Positions 1-5,095 of a stretch of 5,095 nt of DNA are shown piece by piece; positions within the stretch are counted from its first letter, which is position 1; the number at the start of each line of letters is the position of its first letter. The stretch lies in NCBI GenBank assembly GCA_937880835.1, contig CALGRN010000346.1, forward strand, positions 1 through 5,095, written 5' to 3'. The notes beneath the pieces were generated by a model. The model was not told the origin of the DNA, made no database searches, and saw only the letters and a list, made by a program, of their open reading frames with translations. Both the position numbers and the translations under genes were made by a program. The DNA is from an uncultured Prevotella sp. (GTDB lineage Bacteria; Bacteroidota; Bacteroidia; Bacteroidales; Bacteroidaceae).

Positions 1-124
1 GTTAAGGACTCGGGCACAAGAGTGTTAAGGACTCGGGCACAAGAGTGTTAAGGACTCGGGCACAAGAGTGTTAAGGACTCGGGCACAAGAGTGTTAAGGA
101 CTCGGGCACAAGAGTGTTAAGGAC
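1..124. repeat. 23-bp perfect tandem repeat array, at least 5 copies
   Basis: Five identical 23-base units lie head to tail at 1-23, 24-46, 47-69, 70-92 and 93-115, followed by a partial copy of 9 bases (116-124). Each unit begins gttaaggactcggg and ends cacaagagt. The array already runs at base 1, so its true length is unknown. There are no spacers, so it is not a CRISPR array. The unit length is not a multiple of three and each unit contains a TAA on the plus strand; the minus strand also meets a stop in every 69-base cycle, so the array is non-coding. Perfect identity between copies suggests recent expansion by slippage or recombination. The partial copy runs directly into the inverted repeat at 121. 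Confidence 0.97.
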
Positions 125-200
125 AGACACAGGGCTGTCCCTACGAGCAGGATATATATTGCGTGCAATCAACGTGTAGGGACGCGCCCTGTGCGTGTCC
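121..200. repeat. Inverted pair of REP-like elements
   Basis: The left arm (121-145) and the reverse complement of the right arm (173-200) share ggaca, then cacagggc, then gtccctac, with two mismatches and a one-base length difference. Each arm can also fold alone: 121-126 (ggacag) pairs with 135-140 (ctgtcc), and 180-186 pairs with 194-200 (seven pairs including one G-U). The 27 bases between the arms contain a small dyad, attgc-gt-gcaat. Two small hairpin elements facing each other is the architecture of REP/BIME repeats mobilised by RAYT transposases in other bacteria. That assignment is inference: no transposase gene is in the window. The pair could instead act as a transcript end or be a remnant of another small element. 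Confidence 0.7.
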
Positions 201-274
201 GAAATGCCCACAAACAAAGAACATGCAGGATAAAAAACGGTTGTAATCTACTGCGTGTCTGTACGAAATGTCCA
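192..274 (+). repeat. Degenerate direct repeat next to the REP-like pair
   Basis: The outer flank of the right REP-like arm, tgcgtgtccgaaatgccca (192-210), recurs at 252-274 as tgcgtgtct, three extra bases (gta), then cgaaatgtcca. The second copy lacks the GC-rich hairpin half, so it looks like a decayed partial element. The match is short and imperfect. Confidence 0.4.
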
Positions 275-558
275 AATGCGGTATATTGTGAGAGACAAGG
301 ATAACGCGTATGATATGGCTATGAAATAAAAACAACAGCTGATATGATAACAGGAAACGAATTGAACCAATGATTTGTTAATAAGTACGAAAGTATAAGT
401 TGTGGGGCACGGAAGTATAAGTAGTGCCACACTGGTGTATAAGTAGTCACTAACTCAATATACGGCTTCACAAGGCAGGTTATATATTACATCTTTAAAA
501 ATGTATTAACAGAACTCACCTTTATATATTATCTGACTTATGAAAACAAAATGTCGTA
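201..558. other. Intergenic region without a supported gene
   Basis: Apart from the repeats listed separately, nothing in this stretch looks coding: the open frames are short, lack plausible start contexts and resemble no family I know. It lies downstream of the minus-strand ung-DUF3109 operon. I looked for a terminator for that operon and found only a weak five-pair dyad (488-492 with 501-505) without a clear U tract on the minus strand. Confidence 0.6.
389..454. repeat. Three degenerate 22-bp direct repeats with a gtataagtagt core
   Basis: Units at 389-410, 411-432 and 433-454 are spaced exactly 22 bases apart and share the core gtataagt(a/t)gt. The flanks have diverged. The 14-base string agtataagtagtgc of the middle unit (414-427) occurs again in reverse complement at 3835-3848, in the leader of the secreted-protein cluster. 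Two-turn spacing (22 bases) would suit binding of a protein on one face of DNA, but a decayed dispersed repeat is equally possible. Confidence 0.65.
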
Positions 559-1167
559 TCAGTCGGCTATATAGCCTTGTTCGCGTAATTCATCGGCTAT
601 CGTCTCCAATTCGGAATACCAATCTGTTCCAAATCGTCTTATCAACGGTTCTTTCAGGAATTTAAACAAAGGCAGATTCTGTTTCTTTCCTTTATCAACA
701 GCACATCTGCACACGTCCCAACGATGATAGTTCAAGCCGATGAAACCGCCGCTCAGACGCTTCTCACGTATAGGATAGAGCGCGCAGGAAATGGGCTTTA
801 CGAATGCGGTTTCTCCCTTTCGGTATGACTTTTCCAACTGACAAAGGCAGCAACCGTTCTCATAACACGTGAAAACACAATCCTTACCGTTTACTATACT
901 CGTAACCATATCGCCTTCGGCATCGGCATAAGCCACGCCCTGTTTGTCTATTACAGACTGCGCCGAAGCTGAAAGTTCATTCCAAACCTTATCGAGCGAG
1001 TTTTCTATCAAGCATATTTCATCGAGCGTTACCGGTGCTCCCGCATCGCCTTCTATGCAGCATATCCCCTTGCAGACATCAAGGTCGCAGCAGAATTTCT
1101 CCGTGAATATGTCGGACGACAACAACACGTCGCCCACTTGTATTATAGGAATAAGACCTTTCTCCAT
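559..1167 (-). CDS. DUF3109 family cysteine-rich protein
   Basis: This 202-residue protein matches the DUF3109 family as I know it: a start like 'IQVGDVLLSSDIFTEKFCCD', then the signature CKGICCIEGDAGAPV. Cysteines lie at 26, 27, 32, 36 and 37; a second group at 97, 101, 106, 107 and 109 falls in a segment resembling the family's KxC...C.IEK region; the motif KPISCALYPIR follows (C128), then NYHRWDVC with C153 and C155. The spacing suggests a bound metal ion or iron-sulfur cluster, which is inference; the family has no established function known to me. There is no signal peptide or membrane segment, so it is probably cytoplasmic. The start codon lies 4 bases after the ung stop, so the two are almost certainly co-transcribed and translationally coupled. 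Length is close to that usual for the family. No terminator is evident downstream. Confidence 0.93.
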   Translation of the reverse strand: MEKGLIPIIQVGDVLLSSDIFTEKFCCDLDVCKGICCIEGDAGAPVTLDEICLIENSLDKVWNELSASAQSVIDKQGVAYADAEGDMVTSIVNGKDCVFTCYENGCCLCQLEKSYRKGETAFVKPISCALYPIREKRLSGGFIGLNYHRWDVCRCAVDKGKKQNLPLFKFLKEPLIRRFGTDWYSELETIADELREQGYIAD

Positions 1168-1171
1168 AACA

Positions 1172-1837
1172 TCACCACTTTATAGGTTCTATTCCGTGCT
1201 TGGCAAGATAATCGTTGCAGCGCGAGAAATGATGATTTCCGAACCATCCTCCGCGATTTGCCGACAGCGGAGAGGGATGAACAGACTGCAATATCAAATG
1301 CTTTGAAGCATCTATAAGAGAGGCTTTGCTGCGCGCATAACCGCCCCATAGTATGAAAACGAGATTGTTTCTTTCGGCGTTGAGTGCTTTTATGGCAGCA
1401 TCGGTAAACTCTTCCCACCCTCTGTGCTGATGACTTGCAGCCTGATGGGCACGCACGGTGAGAGTGGCATTAAGCAGCAATACGCCTTGTTCTGCCCAAC
1501 GAGTGAGGTTTCCCGAAGCAGGAACGGGGATGCCCAAGTCTGCCTCTATCTCTTTGAAAATATTGACAAGAGACGGAGGAAAAGGTATTCCGTCGTTCAC
1601 AGAGAAACTCAAACCATGTGCCTGTCCGTACTCGTGATAAGGATCTTGACCTATTATAACGACCTTAACTTTATCGAACGGACACAGATTAAAAGCATTG
1701 AAGATGTGCTTTCCAGGCGGAAAGCAGGTATATTGCGAGTATTCGGAGCGGACGAAATATGTAAGAGAGACAAAGTATTGCTTTCCAAACTCGCCTTCAA
1801 GCTGCCGTTTCCAAGTCTCTTCTATTTTAACGGACAT
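1172..1837 (-). CDS. ung: Uracil-DNA glycosylase, family 1
   Basis: The 221-residue enzyme removes uracil from DNA (from cytosine deamination or dUTP misincorporation) and starts base excision repair in the cytoplasm. All family 1 hallmarks are visible: the water-activating motif GQDPYH at 63-68 with catalytic Asp65, the uracil-stacking Phe78 in GLSFSV, the PPSL motif at 87-90, Asn123 in VLLLN for uracil recognition, and the DNA-intercalating loop HPSPLSANRG at 187-196 with catalytic His187. Positions agree closely with the E. coli enzyme (D64, F77, N123, H187). Length is normal. The start is supported by an A/G-rich stretch, aaaagaaagaa, just upstream. It is the first gene of an operon with the DUF3109 gene. 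Its N-terminus (WKRQLEGEF) is typical. No defects are seen, so it should be active. Confidence 0.98.
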   Translation of the reverse strand: MSVKIEETWKRQLEGEFGKQYFVSLTYFVRSEYSQYTCFPPGKHIFNAFNLCPFDKVKVVIIGQDPYHEYGQAHGLSFSVNDGIPFPPSLVNIFKEIEADLGIPVPASGNLTRWAEQGVLLLNATLTVRAHQAASHQHRGWEEFTDAAIKALNAERNNLVFILWGGYARSKASLIDASKHLILQSVHPSPLSANRGGWFGNHHFSRCNDYLAKHGIEPIKW

Positions 1838-1895
1838 TTCTTTCTTTTATAAATTTATCATTTCATACTTGTTTATGTGCAGATATGTTTTTTAT

Positions 1896-1903
1896 CAAAG
1901 CTA
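1896..1903 (-). promoter_or_regulatory. Candidate -7 box for the ung operon
   Basis: Read on the minus strand this is TAGCTTTG, a full match to the Bacteroidetes TAnnTTTG element, about 60 bases upstream of the ung start. No TTTG is seen at the expected -33 distance, so it is either a weak or an activator-dependent promoter. It lies just beyond the gpmI terminator, which fits separate transcription of ung. Confidence 0.5.
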
Positions 1904-1932
1904 CGTCATAAACGGCATTTTATATTAATGGA

Positions 1933-1987
1933 AAAAGAAAAGGAATTGAAGAACGGTTACTCTCTCGCTCTTCAATTCCTTTCTTTT
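1933..1987 (-). terminator. Rho-independent-type terminator after gpmI
   Basis: A perfect 14-pair stem (1939-1952 with 1969-1982) encloses a 16-base loop. With one bulged A at 1938 it extends by five more pairs (1933-1937 with 1983-1987). On the minus strand it begins 8 bases past the gpmI stop and runs into a U-rich stretch (tctttttcc). The stem is A/T-rich apart from a few G-C pairs. Plus-strand sequence after the stem is also T-rich, but no plus-strand gene ends here. Confidence 0.85.
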
Positions 1988-1994
1988 AGTATCG

Positions 1995-3518
1995 TCAGAT
2001 GTTGTCTTCTATCAGGTTTTCTCCTGTCATCTCTGCCGGCTTTTCCATACCCATGATATGCAGGATAGACGGTGCAACGTCTGCAAGGCGTCCGTTTCTC
2101 ACGGTAGCACTGTTGTTTTCGGTCACGTAGATGAACGGCACAGGGTTCAGACTATGCGCAGTGTTAGGCGTACCGTCATCGTTTACGGCGTTGTCCGCAT
2201 TGCCATGATCAGCTATTATTATAGCTTCATAATCGTTTTTCTTTGCAGTTTCTATGACCTCTTTCACACAATTATCTACGGCCCACACTGCTTTGGCTAT
2301 CGCGTTATACACTCCTGTATGTCCTACCATGTCTCCATTGGCGAAGTTAACAACGATAAAGTCGTACTGCTGCGTGTTTATGGCATCTACAAGTTTATCT
2401 TTTACCTCGTAAGCACTCATCTCCGGCTTCAAATCATAAGTGGCAACCTTAGGCGATGGAACAAGTATTCTGTCTTCGTTCTGATCCGGTTCTTCGCGTC
2501 CGCCATTGAAAAAGAACGTCACGTGGGCATATTTCTCTGTTTCGGCAGTGTGCAACTGCTTCTTCCCGAGCTTGCTTAGATGCTCTCCGAGAGTGTTTTC
2601 AACATTCTCTTTCGGAAACAACACATGCACGTTTTTGAAGTTTGCGTCATACGGTGTCATAGTATAATACTGCAAATCTTTTATCGTATGCATTCCTTCA
2701 TCTGCCATATCTTGCTGTGTAAGCACCTGCGTAAGCTCCTTTGCACGGTCGTTGCGGAAATTGAAAAATATCACCACATCGCCTTCCTGTATTGTTCCGT
2801 CTATCCCGGAGTTGCTTATCGGCTTGATGAATTCATCGGTAACACCATCGTCATAGCTTTCCTCTACGGCTTTAACCATATTATCAGCTTTCTTTCCTTT
2901 TGCTTCAACGAGCAAGTCATAAGCCTCTTTCACGCGGTTCCAACGCTTATCTCTGTCCATTGCATAGAAGCGTCCCACTATGCTCGCAATATGTGCACCG
3001 TTGTCACGACACACACCTTCCAATCTCTTTATGAAACCCGCACCACTCTTAGGATCGGTATCTCTGCCGTCCATGAAGCAATGTACAAACACATTGTTCA
3101 ATTCATATTCTCTGCCTGTTTCTATCAGTTTGAACAGATGATCGAGCGAAGAATGCACTCCACCGTCTGATGTAAGCCCCATGAGATGCAGCTTTTTGCC
3201 CGTTTTCTTTGCATAAGAATAAGCTGAAACTATTTCTTTGTTGCTTAATATCGAACCGTCTTTGCAAGCACGGTTTATCTTAACGAGGTCTTGATATACC
3301 ACTCTTCCTGCACCTATATTAAGATGTCCCACTTCCGAGTTGCCCATCTGACCGTCCGGCAGACCTACATCTTCTCCCGAAGCCTGCAACTGCGAGTGCG
3401 ATTGTGTAGCATAAAGATAGTCTAAGTATGAAGTCGGTGTGTTGTAAATTACGTCACCCTTGCCATGTTTACCGATTCCCCAACCGTCGAGAATCATCAA
3501 TAAAGCTTTTTTTGCCAT
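1995..3518 (-). CDS. gpmI: 2,3-bisphosphoglycerate-independent phosphoglycerate mutase
   Basis: This 507-residue cytoplasmic enzyme interconverts 3- and 2-phosphoglycerate in glycolysis and gluconeogenesis without a bisphosphoglycerate cofactor, using two manganese ions and a phosphoserine intermediate. The alkaline-phosphatase-like metal site is complete: Asp11 (LDGWG), the nucleophile Ser61 in GQMGNSEVGH, Asp396 and His400 in NGDMVGHTG, Asp437 and His438 in ADHGNADN, and His455 in NTAHS. The four-part spacing is offset by a constant seven residues from the Bacillus stearothermophilus enzyme (D403, H407, D444, H445, H462). The inserted phosphotransferase domain carries SDGGVHS (117-123), DGRDTDP (150-156), VGRFYAMDRD (181-190) and FFNFRNDRA, all substrate-binding motifs. 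Length is normal for the family. It has its own promoter and terminator, so it is monocistronic. Confidence 0.98.
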   Translation of the reverse strand: MAKKALLMILDGWGIGKHGKGDVIYNTPTSYLDYLYATQSHSQLQASGEDVGLPDGQMGNSEVGHLNIGAGRVVYQDLVKINRACKDGSILSNKEIVSAYSYAKKTGKKLHLMGLTSDGGVHSSLDHLFKLIETGREYELNNVFVHCFMDGRDTDPKSGAGFIKRLEGVCRDNGAHIASIVGRFYAMDRDKRWNRVKEAYDLLVEAKGKKADNMVKAVEESYDDGVTDEFIKPISNSGIDGTIQEGDVVIFFNFRNDRAKELTQVLTQQDMADEGMHTIKDLQYYTMTPYDANFKNVHVLFPKENVENTLGEHLSKLGKKQLHTAETEKYAHVTFFFNGGREEPDQNEDRILVPSPKVATYDLKPEMSAYEVKDKLVDAINTQQYDFIVVNFANGDMVGHTGVYNAIAKAVWAVDNCVKEVIETAKKNDYEAIIIADHGNADNAVNDDGTPNTAHSLNPVPFIYVTENNSATVRNGRLADVAPSILHIMGMEKPAEMTGENLIEDNI

Positions 3519-3555
3519 ATTATTATACCTATTAAATAAATAATTTTTCTGTCTG

Positions 3556-3586
3556 CAAAGTTACTGTAATTCATATTAAATACAAA
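3556..3586 (-). promoter_or_regulatory. gpmI promoter, Bacteroidetes -33/-7 type
   Basis: On the minus strand, TTTG (3586-3583) is followed after exactly 19 bases by TAACTTTG (3563-3556), a full match to the consensus of the primary sigma factor of Bacteroidetes. Transcription should begin a few bases further on, near 3550, giving a leader of about 30 bases. No strong Shine-Dalgarno is seen, which is usual for this phylum. Confidence 0.85.
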
Positions 3587-3716
3587 AAGAAAAATACTTT
3601 TTTTGCCTGCATTCATGAAACCGAAACAATAAACGGTAAAGATTATCCAAATTGCAAGAAAACGCACTTCTTATAATATGCAATATCAACAAAACTTCAT
3701 TTTTTTAATTTAATAT

Positions 3717-3747
3717 TTTGATATTCAATATTGAAATATTACTTTTG
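3717..3747 (+). promoter_or_regulatory. Promoter of the secreted-protein cluster, Bacteroidetes -33/-7 type
   Basis: TTTG (3717-3720), a 19-base spacer, then TACTTTTG (3740-3747), an exact match to TTTG/TAnnTTTG. The start of transcription should lie near 3753, which leaves about 160 bases before the ATG at 3916. No second promoter is seen before the downstream paralogue at 4787, so both genes are probably read from here. Confidence 0.85.
3724..3735. promoter_or_regulatory. Perfect 12-bp palindrome in the promoter spacer, candidate operator
   Basis: ttcaatattgaa is a perfect dyad lying wholly between the -33 and -7 boxes. A dimeric repressor bound there would block polymerase. Because the region is very A/T-rich, chance is a real alternative; no regulator gene is in the window. 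Confidence 0.4.
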
Positions 3748-3915
3748 CAGGAAAAATAAGGAGTTAGCAAACAAGGAACATTATAATAATAAGTCCTTGA
3801 ACAGACTCCGAACAACTATTGAAAGATACGAGTAGCACTACTTATACTATACAAATGAAACAAATAACATAAATCATTTTAAGATAAAAGCAATTAAAAC
3901 TCTTAGAAAAGATAC
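3748..3915 (+). promoter_or_regulatory. Long 5' leader of the secreted-protein cluster
   Basis: The predicted leader is about 160 bases, much longer than gpmI's. It contains a six-pair dyad caagga/tccttg (3772-3777 with 3794-3799) and a second dyad agtag-ca-ctact (3831-3842) overlapping the 14-base string shared with the repeats at 389-454. No match to a known riboswitch is recognised. An A/G-rich segment (agaaaag) lies a few bases before the ATG. Translation control or RNA binding is possible but unproven. Confidence 0.45.
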
Positions 3916-4752
3916 ATGAAAAAGAATCTATTTAAAAACATGTTCGTGGTAATAGCCGCACTGTTCATCGCATCATTCACTCTCCCGGCTCAGGCAGAGG
4001 ATTATCCTATCGAGATTGCAGATATTCAATTAACATCTGATGACGACCTCACAGACATCAAGTTTGATGAAATCGTATCGGGAAAGGTCAGCTATGACCC
4101 CAAAACACGCACGCTTACACTCGAAAACGCAGTGATAAATGCAGGCAACTTTTTCACTATTGTAGTAGCAGATAAGGACAAATCAAACGAATACACTATA
4201 ATGCTGAAAGGCAAAAACAGACTTACGTCCGACAGTGATGTGCTGAACCTCCTGTCTCCCGTTACAATAACAGGTGACGGTTCTTTGGAAATAATAAGCA
4301 AAGAAAGTTGCGGAATATACGTAAACCTAACATCTCTAACCATAAAAGGCGGATGTTCTATAACCTCATTGGGAAAATGGGGCATAGCAGGTTCTTACAA
4401 AAATGCAGAGACTCTCAAAATAGATAACGCGAATGTAAAGGCAAAAGGAGGAACGGGAGACAGCCGCTACGGCTCTATACGCGACTTTAAGGAAATAAAA
4501 CTCAACAACTGCAAGATAACAGAACCCGCAGACGCTACCATAGACGGTGGCAATGTTATGCTGAACGGAGATATATGCACCGAAGAAGTAGTTATAACAT
4601 CTACTGTCAGCGGAATAGAAACCGCAACCGTAACTACTGCATCTGCAAAACATGGTACATACACAATAAGCGGAGTAAAAACAGAAACCGACTTCGAAAA
4701 GTTGCCCAAAGGCATGTATATCGTTGACGGTATTGTAAAAGCAAAGAAGTAA
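3916..4752 (+). CDS. Secreted repeat-rich protein, probable beta-helix fold
   Basis: This 278-residue protein has a clear Sec signal peptide: KKNLFK, a hydrophobic core (about 9-23), and a signal peptidase I site LPAQA|ED after residue 27. There is no lipobox cysteine, so it is not a lipoprotein. The mature part starts with an acidic segment (ITSDDDLTD-like, 40-48), then the motif SGKVSYDPKTRTLTLENAVI (55-74), then several short strand-like repeats with the pattern L-x-I-x-x: YTIMLKGKNRLTS, VTITGDGSLEI, LTIKGGCSITS, LKIDNANVKAKGG, IKLNNCKIT, VMLNGDIC. This resembles right-handed beta-helix carbohydrate-binding-type proteins of gut bacteria; ligand unknown. Four cysteines (132, 147, 199, 221) are all in the mature part. 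The C-terminal 45 residues (SGIET...YTISGV...LPKGMYIVDGIVKAKK) look like the tails of Prevotella surface proteins. It is followed 34 bases later by a paralogue. Function is not known to me. Confidence 0.85.
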   Translation: MKKNLFKNMFVVIAALFIASFTLPAQAEDYPIEIADIQLTSDDDLTDIKFDEIVSGKVSYDPKTRTLTLENAVINAGNFFTIVVADKDKSNEYTIMLKGKNRLTSDSDVLNLLSPVTITGDGSLEIISKESCGIYVNLTSLTIKGGCSITSLGKWGIAGSYKNAETLKIDNANVKAKGGTGDSRYGSIRDFKEIKLNNCKITEPADATIDGGNVMLNGDICTEEVVITSTVSGIETATVTTASAKHGTYTISGVKTETDFEKLPKGMYIVDGIVKAKK

Positions 4753-4786
4753 TATCAATTATCAACAAACTAAAAAAAGAAGAAAA

Positions 4787-5095
4787 ATGGAAAAGAAATC
4801 ATTACACAACATGCTCGTGGCAATAGCCACATTGTTCATCGCATCGTTCGCTCTTCCTGCACAGGCAGATGAGTTTCCGATACTGATTGACGGTTCGTAT
4901 ATAACCTCTGACGACAATCTTTCAGACATAAAGCGCGATGCAATAAAGTCGGGAAAGGTCAGTTACGACCCTGACACCTACACACTGACACTTGAAAATG
5001 CAGTGATAAAGACAAAAGGAGACGACAATGCTGCACTTTGGTTCTATGATTTGAGCAACTCTCACGAATACACTCTTGTGCTGAAAGGCGACGGA
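4787..5095 (+). CDS. Paralogous secreted protein, partial at the window edge
   Basis: The frame opens with ATG at 4787 after an A/G-rich segment (aaaaaaagaagaaaa) and continues uninterrupted for 103 codons to the last base, so its C-terminus is outside the window. It has the same signal peptide layout as its neighbour (MEKKSLHNM, hydrophobic core, LPAQA|DE) and the same first mature module: SDDNLSDIK, then SGKVSYDPDTYTLTLENAVI (55-74). By hand alignment 49 of the first 74 residues are identical to the preceding protein, with no gaps. After that the two diverge (KGDDNAALWFYDLS against NAGNFFTIVVADKDKS) before rejoining at EYT-LKG. This is a tandem duplicate, probably co-transcribed from the promoter at 3717. 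Exact role unknown. Confidence 0.9.
   Translation, partial: MEKKSLHNMLVAIATLFIASFALPAQADEFPILIDGSYITSDDNLSDIKRDAIKSGKVSYDPDTYTLTLENAVIKTKGDDNAALWFYDLSNSHEYTLVLKGDG

Larger units (their letters stand above)
3519..3915. other. Divergent intergenic region between gpmI and the secreted-protein cluster
   Basis: This roughly 400-base A/T-rich stretch holds two outward promoters: gpmI's (3556-3586, minus) and the cluster's (3717-3747, plus). About 130 bases between them (3587-3716) show no feature I can name. The remainder (3748-3915) is the leader of the plus-strand cluster. Confidence 0.8.

Noticed and set aside
1..124. CRISPR array
   Set aside because: The 23-base units are directly contiguous with no spacers.
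141..430. Short minus-strand open frames of 64 and 60 codons
   Set aside because: They run over the REP-like and 22-base repeats, have compositions unlike the real genes here and have no recognisable promoter or ribosome site.
488..505. Dyad tacat/atgta as terminator of the ung-DUF3109 operon
   Set aside because: Only five weak pairs, an eight-base loop and no U-rich tail on the minus strand.
565..576. Perfect palindrome ggctatatagcc at the end of the DUF3109 gene
   Set aside because: It lies within the last codons, is short and lacks a following U tract, so it does not support a terminator.
944..1928. Plus-strand open frames across the ung-DUF3109 region
   Set aside because: They overlap two well supported minus-strand genes and their translations look like no known family.
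2058..3170. Two long plus-strand open frames (173 and 196 codons) in the same frame, antisense to gpmI
   Set aside because: gpmI on the opposite strand is complete with every catalytic residue; the antisense translations are rich in Cys, His, Ile and Phe, lack family resemblance, and are explained by its codon bias.
3855..3872. Five-codon upstream open frame in the leader (ATG AAA CAA ATA ACA TAA)
   Set aside because: Too short, no ribosome site, and expected by chance in A/T-rich DNA.
4092..4758. Minus-strand open frames opposite the secreted protein
   Set aside because: The plus-strand gene has a signal peptide, a paralogue in the same frame and a good promoter; the antisense frames have none of these.

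Overview
The window looks like chromosomal DNA from a Bacteroidetes bacterium, most likely Prevotella or a close relative. Three things point that way. Two promoters fit the Bacteroidetes -33/-7 pattern (TTTG, 19-base spacer, TAnnTTTG). One protein belongs to the DUF3109 family, which is typical of this phylum. A secreted protein ends in a C-terminal tail of Prevotella/Porphyromonas style. The assignment rests on sequence style alone; no search was run.

Layout. Positions 1-558 hold no convincing gene. The stretch carries five perfect 23-base tandem repeats (the array runs off the left edge), an inverted REP-like pair, and a set of three degenerate 22-base repeats. Positions 559-1837, minus strand, form a two-gene operon: ung (family 1 uracil-DNA glycosylase) followed after 4 bases by a cysteine-rich DUF3109 protein. 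Positions 1995-3518, minus strand, encode gpmI, the cofactor-independent phosphoglycerate mutase of glycolysis, with its own promoter and a strong hairpin terminator between it and ung. Positions 3519-3915 are a divergent intergenic region with promoters on both strands.

From 3916 the plus strand begins a cluster of secreted, repeat-rich proteins with signal peptides. One is complete (278 aa). A second, clearly paralogous one starts 34 bases later and is cut by the window edge. They share about two thirds of their first 74 residues and seem to be a tandem duplication expressed from one promoter with a long (about 160 base) leader.

Functionally, the minus-strand genes are housekeeping (DNA repair, glycolysis). 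The accessory interest lies in the non-coding repeats at the left and the duplicated secreted proteins at the right. I do not see a complete new system. The least explained parts are the secreted paralogue cluster with its leader, and the repeat-dense left end.
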